From contig NZ_CP061287.1 of NCBI RefSeq assembly GCF_018687275.1, positions 682,001 through 746,000 of the forward strand: DNA of 64,000 nt, read 5' to 3'. Positions within the stretch are counted from its first letter, which is position 1; the number at the start of each line of letters is the position of its first letter. The notes beneath the pieces were generated by a model. The model saw only the letters and a program-made list of their open reading frames with translations. It had not been told where the DNA came from and ran no database searches. The position numbers and the translations under genes were made by a program. Shown here piece after piece: positions 1 to 5,849 of this stretch. This DNA is from Polynucleobacter sp. MWH-Aus1W21 (GTDB lineage: Bacteria > Pseudomonadota > Gammaproteobacteria > Burkholderiales > Burkholderiaceae).

Positions 1-100
1 GATTTACAAAACCATTCCCTTTGAAAATCTACTAGAAGCAAAGGCCATGATGGATGGCAATCAGCATTTAGGAAAAATTGTATTAGCAGGAACACCTTAA
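1..100 (+). CDS. C-terminal end of an MDR-family (quinone reductase-like) oxidoreductase, partial
   Basis: Only the last 32 codons are inside the window, read from base 2 to the TAA at 98-100. The peptide runs from IPFENLLEAKAMMDG to HLGKIVLAGTP. An amphipathic EA..MM.G segment followed by GKIVL at the very end is the usual C-terminus of zinc-type or quinone-oxidoreductase members of the medium-chain dehydrogenase family. The enzyme would reduce a quinone or carbonyl with NADPH, but the cofactor and substrate parts lie outside the window. The next gene starts 85 bases downstream on the same strand. Confidence 0.55.
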   Translation, partial: IYKTIPFENLLEAKAMMDGNQHLGKIVLAGTP

Positions 101-185
101 GTAGTGCCAGTAAAAATAAATAGAAATACAAATCAGAAATGCAAAATAAACAGCAGTTAAAAAAATAAGTAGCAAGGAGACAACG

Positions 186-1148
186 ATGAAATTCAAATTA
201 TTTGTTCCGCTGGTATTGGCTGTAATGATGGGTAGTCTACAAGCTCAGTCATATCCCAATAAGCCTATTAAATTAGTTGTTGGCTTTACCCCAGGCGGGG
301 CTGCAGATTATGTAGCTCGAAACCTAAGTGTGCCTTTGGGGCAGGCGTTAGGGCAGTCGATCGTAGTAGAAAACAAGCCAGGAGCAGGCTCCAGTATTGC
401 TGCTGATCAGGTGGCCAAATCAGCGCCAGACGGCTACACAGTGTTGCTTGCGAGTCCAAGCAGCATTTCTGTGAACCCCGCTCTCAATCCGAAGTTGAGC
501 TATAAGGCGAGCGATCTATTGCCGGTGACAAAGGTTACTAGTTCGCCAATCGTGATTGCTGCTTATCCAGGAGCGGGAATAAATAACATAAAAGAATTAA
601 TTGCAAAAGCAAAGCAGGATCCAGGCGGCTTGAACTACAGTTCTTCTGGTAACGGCTCTGCTCCGCATTTGGCTGGCGCACTTTTTGGGCAAGTTGCTGA
701 TGTGAAGATGACGCATATTCCATTCCGCGGTGGCGCGCTTGCCGTGCAATCAGTCATTGCAGGCGATACCCAGCTGACCTTTGGTACCCCGCCTTCTGTA
801 TTGCCTATGGTTCAAGCCGGTCGCTTAAAAGGCTTGGCTATTTCTTCACGCGAGCGCTCACCATTAGCGCCAGGTCTGCCTGGTATGCGAGAAGCAGGGT
901 TGCCGGATTATTCGATCGAGTTTTGGTACGGCTTGTTTGTACCAGCGGGCACACCGCCCGAGATTATTCAGAAGATTTACGATGCAACCCAAGTCGCTCT
1001 CAAAAATCCAAACCTAAAGGCTGCACTAGCTCGCGAAGGAACCGATATTTCTACATCAGCTTCTCCGGCCGCATTTGCTAAGTTCTTGGCGGATGATGAG
1101 AAGTTTTGGGTGAAGTTAGTTAAAACAACTGAAGTAACGGTTGATTAA
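186..1148 (+). CDS. Bug-family (TctC-like) periplasmic solute-binding protein
   Basis: This is a 320-residue periplasmic receptor of the Bug/TctC family, which captures carboxylates or similar small acids, often for a tripartite tricarboxylate transporter. It begins with a signal peptide (residues 1-20, cleavage near LQA-QS), followed by the family opening YPNKPIKLVVGFTPGGAADY and the ENKPGAGS loop, both near the ligand pocket. The length is normal for the family. A clear AAGGAG ribosome site lies at 173-179. No TctA/TctB membrane genes adjoin it, so it is an orphan receptor, as most Bug proteins in Burkholderiales are. The ligand cannot be read from sequence. A strong terminator follows. Confidence 0.9.
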   Translation: MKFKLFVPLVLAVMMGSLQAQSYPNKPIKLVVGFTPGGAADYVARNLSVPLGQALGQSIVVENKPGAGSSIAADQVAKSAPDGYTVLLASPSSISVNPALNPKLSYKASDLLPVTKVTSSPIVIAAYPGAGINNIKELIAKAKQDPGGLNYSSSGNGSAPHLAGALFGQVADVKMTHIPFRGGALAVQSVIAGDTQLTFGTPPSVLPMVQAGRLKGLAISSRERSPLAPGLPGMREAGLPDYSIEFWYGLFVPAGTPPEIIQKIYDATQVALKNPNLKAALAREGTDISTSASPAAFAKFLADDEKFWVKLVKTTEVTVD

Positions 1149-1170
1149 AAGTAGTGAGCAGCAAACATTT

Positions 1171-1199
1171 AAAGGTGGGTCATACAGCCCACCTTTTTT
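1171..1199 (+). terminator. Rho-independent terminator after the Bug receptor gene
   Basis: A GGTGGG/CCCACC stem (arms extend to AAAGGTGGG and CCCACCTTT) with an 8-base loop is followed by a run of T. It sits 23 bases after the stop codon of the receptor gene, so that gene is transcribed as a closed unit. Confidence 0.85.
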
Positions 1200-1300
1200 A
1201 TCGCCCAAAATAGATGACTAAAGACATTTTCGCGCCACACAATTAATTCCCCTAAGGTTGTTAGGTCTTTAATAAGGTCAAAAGTGTTTAATATTTGAAT

Positions 1301-1843
1301 ATGAACCAAGATAAACAGATATTCCTAGATAAAAAATTACGACCTTTGCCGCGCTGGATTTTCATGTCCCGCTGGCTGCAGGCTCCCCTCTATTTGGGAT
1401 TGATTGTTGCCCAGGGTGTGTATGTTTGGCAGTTTTGGATAGAGTTAGTTCATCTCATTACTATGATGGCAGACAAGTCGATGACTGAGACTGCCTTAAT
1501 GCTGGTGGTATTGGGATTGATCGACGTTGTCATGATCTCTAATCTGTTGGTCATGGTTATCGTTGGTGGCTGGGAAACATTTGTCTCGCGTTTGGAGCTG
1601 GAGAATCACCCCGATCAGCCTGAATGGCTTTCACATGTCAATGCAGGTGTTCTCAAAGTAAAGCTGGCAACTGCGATTATTGGCATTTCATCAATTCATT
1701 TGCTCAAGACATTTATCAATGCGGCATCCTATGATGAAAAAACCTTGATGTGGCAAACCTTAATTCACATCACCTTTGTGCTATCAGCTGTAGCAATTGC
1801 TTATACCGAAAAAATAGTGACGGCAGCGCATAAGCCACACTAA
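1301..1843 (+). CDS. UPF0114 (YqhA-like) inner-membrane protein
   Basis: A membrane protein of 180 residues from the ATG at 1301 (a TTG two codons upstream is a less likely start). Motifs match the UPF0114/YqhA family: FMSRWLQAPLYLGL near the N-terminus, LGLIDVVMISNLLVMVIVGG in the second hydrophobic region, and SSIHLLKTFI and HITFVLSA toward the end. About four transmembrane segments are visible, near residues 23-45, 58-88, 118-140 and 152-172. The family is widespread in proteobacteria and its function is unknown. No convincing Shine-Dalgarno sequence is visible. It converges on the ExoX-like gene with 19 bases between. Confidence 0.85.
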   Translation: MNQDKQIFLDKKLRPLPRWIFMSRWLQAPLYLGLIVAQGVYVWQFWIELVHLITMMADKSMTETALMLVVLGLIDVVMISNLLVMVIVGGWETFVSRLELENHPDQPEWLSHVNAGVLKVKLATAIIGISSIHLLKTFINAASYDEKTLMWQTLIHITFVLSAVAIAYTEKIVTAAHKPH

Positions 1844-1862
1844 CGGCAATAAGGAATGCCCG

Positions 1863-2522
1863 CTATTTAGCTTCTAAGGCTTTGCGCAGATATTCAGAAA
1901 CATTGTCTTGACGCAGCATCCATTGCTTGTAGTCGGCAGGCATTTGGCTAATCAGCTCACCTTTATGTTTGCCGTAAGGCATCACCTTCGGAATGCGTGC
2001 TTTCTCAGACATTTCCCAAAAAGCATCTAAAGAGACTGGGTGCAACTTATCGATAATTTCTCCAACAATCTTGGAACAAATCCATACATCAGCCAAAGCG
2101 CTATGCGCGTTGCGCAATTGATCTCTCGCGGTTGCGCGTTCGAAGTGATAGAGCAGAGCGCTTTGAGTATGGCTATCTAGCTCAGGCCAAAGGCTACGAG
2201 CTAGCGCTAGTGTGCAAATTCTTTTAACTTCAGGTTTGCCAATAGCAACCCAATCAAAATCAATGTTATGTCCAATGAGGTACTTAGTGCCAGCTGGTAA
2301 GCGAAAAGAACTACTGGCGGGGCAATTGACTAACTCCTCATCCATGATGTGGTGTGTAGCAAGAGCGCCCAAGCTAATCGGCTTGCCTGGGTTATAGCGT
2401 TGCACCCAAGGATTACCCACTTCAAATGGATTTAGTGAAGTGACATCAAGTGAAGCAGCTTCAATAATGACAGCATCGTTCTTATCGGTTGCTTCTACAT
2501 CAAAAATAATGGCTTGGGGCAT
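1863..2522 (-). CDS. ExoX-like DEDDh 3'-5' exonuclease
   Basis: A 219-residue DnaQ-fold exonuclease. The DEDDh residues are visible: D8 and E10 (FDVEATD), D90 (GHNIDFD), H140 and D145 (NAHSALAD). The C-terminal segment PYGKHKGELISQMPADYKQW is the small domain found at the end of ExoX-type proteins, in contrast to the DNA polymerase III epsilon subunit. The expected role is degradation of single-stranded DNA ends in mismatch repair or recombination; this is inferred from the family. It is transcribed alone on the minus strand, and the divergent neighbour is the DUF4258 toxin-antitoxin-like pair. Confidence 0.85.
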   Translation of the reverse strand: MPQAIIFDVEATDKNDAVIIEAASLDVTSLNPFEVGNPWVQRYNPGKPISLGALATHHIMDEELVNCPASSSFRLPAGTKYLIGHNIDFDWVAIGKPEVKRICTLALARSLWPELDSHTQSALLYHFERATARDQLRNAHSALADVWICSKIVGEIIDKLHPVSLDAFWEMSEKARIPKVMPYGKHKGELISQMPADYKQWMLRQDNVSEYLRKALEAK

Positions 2523-2706
2523 AAGGGCTTCGTTGTTATTGAATCAACCCATTGTGCCTTGAATGGGTGGATCGATCAAAAAGAGGTTACAAGCTCATTA
2601 GTCTGAGTTGCTAACATGGAATTAAGAATCCCTCCAATAAATTGGGTTATGGGCTTAATTAAAATGGGATCCCACCCATTATTTATAAGCCTTCATGCGC
2701 TATACC

Positions 2707-2719
2707 TATCAAAATGATA
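2707..2719. promoter_or_regulatory. Upstream half of a paired palindromic operator
   Basis: TATCAAAATGATA is a palindrome with arms TATCA/TGATA and three central bases. Its core resembles the centre of the longer palindrome at 2728-2750, 26 bases away centre to centre. Two related sites in front of a toxin-antitoxin-like pair suggest cooperative binding of the HTH partner. Binding is inferred. Confidence 0.5.
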
Positions 2720-2727
2720 TATTATGG

Positions 2728-2750
2728 CTACCTATCAATTTGATAGGTAG
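2728..2750. promoter_or_regulatory. Perfect palindromic operator in front of the DUF4258/HTH pair
   Basis: The arms CTACCTATCAA and TTGATAGGTAG are perfect reverse complements around one central T, ending five bases before the ATG at 2756. A palindrome of this size so close to the start fits an autoregulatory operator for the HTH protein encoded second in the operon. It covers the place where a ribosome site would be expected. Confidence 0.7.
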
Positions 2751-2755
2751 CGCCC

Positions 2756-3058
2756 ATGCTTAAGATCTCCAAGGCGCAGCTTCAAAAGCATATACGCAAG
2801 GCAGCACTACAAACGATGAATGTGACTATCACGCATCATGCGAGTTTGAGAATGCGTGAGCGTCATATTACTAATGCGATGTTGTTTGATGTTTTGAAAT
2901 GTGGAGTGATTAAGAGGGAGCCAGAGCCAGATATGAGGCATTCTGGTATTAAATGTCAGATGGAGCGGTATAGCGCCGGCATGAATATCGCAGCCATAGT
3001 CAATGTAGAGATTCCATCCGAGGATTTAATTGTTATTACGGTATATGAGATTACATGA
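2756..3058 (+). CDS. DUF4258 protein, probable toxin of a toxin-antitoxin pair
   Basis: A 100-residue protein with the DUF4258 pattern: ITHHASLRMRERHIT near residue 25, a V/L..G spacing in the middle (VLKCGVIKREPEPD), and a beta-rich end (IVNVEIPSEDLIVITVYE). DUF4258 proteins are small, RelE-like in size, and commonly encoded next to an HTH gene. Its stop overlaps the start of the HTH gene by four bases (ATGA), so the two are translationally coupled. Toxin activity is inferred from context; the conserved His and Arg residues could serve RNA binding or cleavage. A large palindrome precedes it. Confidence 0.7.
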   Translation: MLKISKAQLQKHIRKAALQTMNVTITHHASLRMRERHITNAMLFDVLKCGVIKREPEPDMRHSGIKCQMERYSAGMNIAAIVNVEIPSEDLIVITVYEIT

Positions 3059-3516
3059 ATAAGAAAATGCATCATTACACCGACGGCGGCCTCAAGAATG
3101 TATGGCTGCAGAATGGCTTCGAAATACGTTCAACGCCTTATGGGAAAGGTGTGGCAATTCATGATGTGGAAGGACTGACCAAAGCCATCTGTTTAGCTTT
3201 GGCTGAAAAATCAAGCCCTTTAAGTGGAGTTGAGTTTCGGTATATCCGTAGCGGTGGAATGCTTTTATCTCAGGCAGGGCTTGGCACGATGATGGGCGCT
3301 GATGCCCAGTCAATCGCTCGCTGGGAGAAGCATGGACGTTTACCAAAATGGGCAGACAAAATGGTCCGGGTTTTATATATGGCGCATGCGGATGGTGATC
3401 AGACGATAAGCTCGGTTGTTTCCCGTGTTAGTGCCGTGGAGCGCCTTATCAATCAAAAGATTGTGGTTAGGGAAGTGCGCAACAAAGGATGGCGATCAGA
3501 CCTCGTAGTTGCTTAA
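3055..3516 (+). CDS. HTH (XRE/MqsA-like) regulator, probable antitoxin
   Basis: A 153-residue protein. The N-terminal part (YTDGGLKNVWLQNGF, GKGVAIHDVEGLTKAI) is typical of regulators paired with DUF4258 proteins. A helix-turn-helix follows around residues 78-105 (LLSQAGLGTMMGADAQSIARWEKHGRLP), resembling the MqsA/YgiT C-terminal HTH but without the N-terminal zinc-binding cysteines. It probably neutralises the upstream protein and represses the operon through the palindromes at 2707-2750. The toxin-first order resembles mqsRA and higBA. Both roles are inferred from organisation. Confidence 0.7.
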   Translation: MNKKMHHYTDGGLKNVWLQNGFEIRSTPYGKGVAIHDVEGLTKAICLALAEKSSPLSGVEFRYIRSGGMLLSQAGLGTMMGADAQSIARWEKHGRLPKWADKMVRVLYMAHADGDQTISSVVSRVSAVERLINQKIVVREVRNKGWRSDLVVA

Positions 3517-3549
3517 TGTTTGCCTAGTAGCATCTCAGTAACTCTTCAG

Positions 3550-3575
3550 CGCCATCAAAGGCATGGCGTTTACTT
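3550..3575 (+). terminator. Possible weak terminator after the DUF4258/HTH pair
   Basis: A six-base-pair hairpin CGCCAT/ATGGCG with a 7-base loop lies 34 bases after the HTH stop codon and is followed by TTTACTTTC. The T run is interrupted, so termination would be inefficient. Confidence 0.35.
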
Positions 3576-3635
3576 TCTATTTCAAGGGATCATCTGATTT
3601 GTTGATCCGACCAACGATTGGAGCCTTTGGCGGGA

Positions 3636-3944
3636 TTAGGCTGCCAAAAGACCGTTGAATGATGGAATTTTGGGAAGTATTTTTTTTAATTTGATTTCTG
3701 CGTTCCATAGATCGTATTTGGATTGCATTTCAATCCACAGATGCGGACCATTCCCTAAAAAGGTTCCTAGTCTGAGGGCAAGTTCTGGGGTGATGGCACT
3801 TTTCTCGGCGAGAACTGCGTGCAGCGTTTGTCTAGAGACCCTCAGGTGTTTTGAAAATTCAGTAACGGAAATCCCTAAAGTAGGGAAAACGTCCTCTCTC
3901 AGAATGGCGCCAGGGTGGGTTGGGGGTCTTTTACGCATGATCAT
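3636..3944 (-). CDS. higA: HigA-type antitoxin
   Basis: A 102-residue XRE-family antitoxin of the HigA/VapI group. The opening RPPTHPGAILREDV is the family signature. The helix-turn-helix follows at about residues 25-60 (GISVTEFSKHLRVSRQTLHAVLAEKSAITPELALRLG) and then LWIEMQSKYDLW. It neutralises HigB and represses the operon. Its ATG lies within the end of higB (four-base ATGA overlap), giving coupled translation in toxin-then-antitoxin order, the usual higBA arrangement. It is intact in length and motifs. Confidence 0.92.
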   Translation of the reverse strand: MIMRKRPPTHPGAILREDVFPTLGISVTEFSKHLRVSRQTLHAVLAEKSAITPELALRLGTFLGNGPHLWIEMQSKYDLWNAEIKLKKILPKIPSFNGLLAA

Positions 3945-4219
3945 GAATGATAGTTTTCCAGGTTAAGTCGATAAGCATTTTCTTCGCGCCATTCAAAGGT
4001 AAGGCACCAAGGGCCGTTGACATGAATGCTATAGCGTTTTGGAACCCCTTCTAATCCATGAAAATTAAAACCAGGAACCCTTAGATCATCAAGTGATTTA
4101 GCGGAGTCAATAGCGTCTAAACGACGGATGATTCTGCTTACTAAAGACTTCTGAATCTTGATACTTTTACCGTCTTCAAATAATTCCTTTAGGCCCTTAT
4201 GAATATACGATTCAATCAT
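3941..4219 (-). CDS. higB: HigB-type toxin (RelE superfamily mRNA interferase)
   Basis: A 92-residue plasmid-maintenance-killer protein of the HigB group. Family features are GLKELFEDGKS near the N-terminus, RRLDAIDSAKSLDDLRVPGFNFHGLEG in the middle and YSIHVNGPWCLTFEWREENAYRLNLENYH at the end. HigB toxins cut mRNA on the ribosome. The protein is full length with no frameshift, so the module looks functional. Transcription would start on the minus strand above 4220, where an inverted repeat lies. The module sits between two plus-strand regions. Confidence 0.92.
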   Translation of the reverse strand: MIESYIHKGLKELFEDGKSIKIQKSLVSRIIRRLDAIDSAKSLDDLRVPGFNFHGLEGVPKRYSIHVNGPWCLTFEWREENAYRLNLENYHS

Positions 4220-4244
4220 ATATTCATTTTAAAGGCTCAGAACA

Positions 4245-4269
4245 AAGTGTAAAGTAAAGCCTTACACTT
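4245..4269. promoter_or_regulatory. Inverted repeat upstream of higBA, probable operator
   Basis: AAGTGTAA (4245-4252) and TTACACTT (4262-4269) are perfect 8-base arms with a 9-base spacer, about 25-50 bases upstream of the higB start. Copies of AAAGGCT lie close by at about 4231, 4273 and 4306. The position fits a HigA operator overlapping the higBA promoter; binding is inferred. Confidence 0.5.
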
Positions 4270-4399
4270 GTAAAGGCTTAGAAAGCTAAGTTTATTAATG
4301 GAACTTAAAGGCTTTCCTACAGCCAAGTCATCCTCAATCCCTACCTATTACCCCCAAAAGTCTCTACGCTGAATCCATCTACATAGAGGAGGGTTAAGC

Positions 4400-4531
4400 T
4401 TGCAAGTATCTGTTGAATGTACCCATAAGACATTACGTCTCTTTAAGATCCAGTTAGATGCACGAACTGTCCTGATTTTGCTCATTATTTGGATGATTTG
4501 GGGCATTTTCAGAATTCTGAAGATCTTCTAA
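4400..4531 (+). CDS. Unannotated small single-pass membrane protein (43 aa)
   Basis: A short ORF starts at TTG 4400, preceded at 4386-4392 by a strong Shine-Dalgarno sequence (AGGAGGG, 7 bases before the start). It encodes 43 residues: a hydrophilic, basic first half (MQVSVECTHKTLRLFKIQLD), then one hydrophobic helix (about residues 23-40, TVLILLIIWMIWGIFRIL) and a short KIF end. The ribosome site and the charged-then-hydrophobic layout support a real small membrane protein. It lies alone in the 383-base gap between higBA and the hydrolase gene, 71 bases before the latter. I recognise no family, and expression is unproven. Confidence 0.45.
   Translation: MQVSVECTHKTLRLFKIQLDARTVLILLIIWMIWGIFRILKIF
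4508..4528. repeat. Overlapping perfect palindromes before the Ntn-hydrolase gene
   Basis: TTCAGAATTCTGAA (4508-4521) and GAAGATCTTC (4519-4528) are two perfect palindromes sharing three bases. They lie inside the end of the small ORF and about 75-95 bases before the hydrolase start. They may be an operator or a fold at the mRNA 5' end; function is not known. Confidence 0.4.
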
Positions 4532-4602
4532 ATAATTGGATTCTTTTGCCTAGCCATTCAGTTAGAATTTCCTGAGATATCAGTCTATATAAAGGGAAAT
4601 AC

Positions 4603-5712
4603 ATGAAACATTCATGGACTAAGCAAATTCTTGCTGCTTCAGTTTCTGCCACATTGGCGTTTGCACCATTAATTAGTAATGCTTGTACTAGCTTCATGCT
4701 CAAGGGTAGCGACGGTGGCTCTGTGTATGGTCGGACTATGGAATTTGGTATGCCACTCAAGTCTGAGCTTATTACCATTCCTAAGAACTACGCATTAAAG
4801 GGAATTGGCGCTGATGGTCAATATGGTTCTGGTCGTAGCTGGACTACTAAATATGCTGTCGCCGGAATGAATCCATTAGGCCTGCCAGAGTTGGTTGATG
4901 GCATGAATGAAAAAGGTTTGATGGGTGGTGTACTCAATCTTCCGAATAGCGCTCAATACCAAGCAGTTTCTGCTGCTGAATCTGCCAATAGCATTAACTC
5001 AGTCCAAGTGCTTACTTATGCACTATCTAATTTCGCAACTGTGGATGAGATTAAAGCAGGCCTACAGCAGATTAAAGTCAATGGTGCCAAGCTTGCGATC
5101 TATGGAACTGCTACCCCACTAGTGCATTACACCTTCCATGACGCTAAAGGCAAAAGCATCGTAGTGGAGTACGTTAAAGGCCAATTGACGATTTTTGATA
5201 ATCCAACCACCGTCATGACCAATGATCCGCCGTTTGAGTATCATCTGCGCGATATTGGTAACTATGTCAATCTTTCTAATGTCGAAAAACCACCACTAAA
5301 AATTAATGGTGCGACTTTCAATGCGCCTAGTTCGGGCACTGGCTTGCATGGTATGCCTGGTGATTTCTTAAGCACAAGTCGTTTTATTCGTGCACTGTTT
5401 TTATCTAACTCAGTACCAACCAGTTTTACAACTGCGCAAATGGGTGATGCTGCTTGGCATATTCTGGGAAGCTTTGATATTCCACCTGGCTCTGTAACAT
5501 TGCCTGCAAGCAATCCTTACGGTGGTGGTGTTGGTGGCTACGAAGTCACTGAGTGGAGTGTCGTAGCCAACAATAAGAATATGACTTACAGCGTCAAGAT
5601 GTATGAAAACACCAATATCTATGTATTTGACTTTAAAAAGTTGGACGTAAACGCTAAAGAGATCAAGTCAGTGAAGCTAAATCAGCCTAAATTAACGCTT
5701 CCGCTTAACTGA
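4603..5712 (+). CDS. Exported choloylglycine hydrolase-family (Ntn) amidase
   Basis: A 369-residue N-terminal-nucleophile hydrolase related to bile salt hydrolase and penicillin V acylase. A signal peptide ends at SNA, exposing Cys28 as the mature N-terminus (ACTSFMLKG), the expected nucleophile. Other family positions are seen: the Arg in YGRTMEFG, the Asn in MTNDPPFEYHL and the Arg in STSRFIRALF. The fold cleaves amide bonds. In gram-negative environmental bacteria the natural substrate may be an acyl-homoserine lactone or other N-acyl compound rather than a bile salt; this is not settled by sequence. It is a single gene with AAGGG before the ATG, and it converges on the SRP RNA, which ends six bases beyond its stop. 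Confidence 0.85.
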   Translation: MKHSWTKQILAASVSATLAFAPLISNACTSFMLKGSDGGSVYGRTMEFGMPLKSELITIPKNYALKGIGADGQYGSGRSWTTKYAVAGMNPLGLPELVDGMNEKGLMGGVLNLPNSAQYQAVSAAESANSINSVQVLTYALSNFATVDEIKAGLQQIKVNGAKLAIYGTATPLVHYTFHDAKGKSIVVEYVKGQLTIFDNPTTVMTNDPPFEYHLRDIGNYVNLSNVEKPPLKINGATFNAPSSGTGLHGMPGDFLSTSRFIRALFLSNSVPTSFTTAQMGDAAWHILGSFDIPPGSVTLPASNPYGGGVGGYEVTEWSVVANNKNMTYSVKMYENTNIYVFDFKKLDVNAKEIKSVKLNQPKLTLPLN

Positions 5713-5717
5713 AGTAG

Positions 5718-5818
5718 GGTGGATGAGCCAAACCCCCGGCACTGGCAGAAATTGGGTTTGGCTGCTTCGTTCCCGACCTGACCAGGTTATCCAACCCACC
5801 ATGCGGGGAGGCCCATCC
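5718..5818 (-). ncRNA. ffs: Signal recognition particle RNA (4.5S, small type)
   Basis: On the minus strand the invariant SRP domain IV sequence is present: CAGGTCGGGAACGAAGCAGC at about 5762-5782. It forms the apical loop that binds Ffh. The ends pair over nine bases: 5' GGATGGGCC (5810-5818) with 3' GGCTCATCC (5721-5729), giving a single long hairpin of about 100 bases, as in other proteobacteria. A TAAAAT box at 5825-5830 is well placed as the -10 element; no good -35 is seen. The gene is divergent from dnaX, whose start codon is 32 bases away, so their promoters overlap. Confidence 0.93.
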
Positions 5819-5849
5819 AATTCCATTTTAGCTTGTTAGAATGTAAGAC

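Noticed and set aside
2523..2706. Possible small gene between the ExoX-like gene and the operator
   Set aside because: No ORF with a ribosome site; only loose ATGGG/CCCAT repeats.
3655..3966. Plus-strand ORF opposite higA
   Set aside because: It is the shadow of higA; the minus frame has clear HigA motifs and couples to higB.
4509..4778. Minus-strand ORF over the start of the Ntn-hydrolase
   Set aside because: No ribosome site or family features; the plus frame there has a signal peptide and catalytic Cys.
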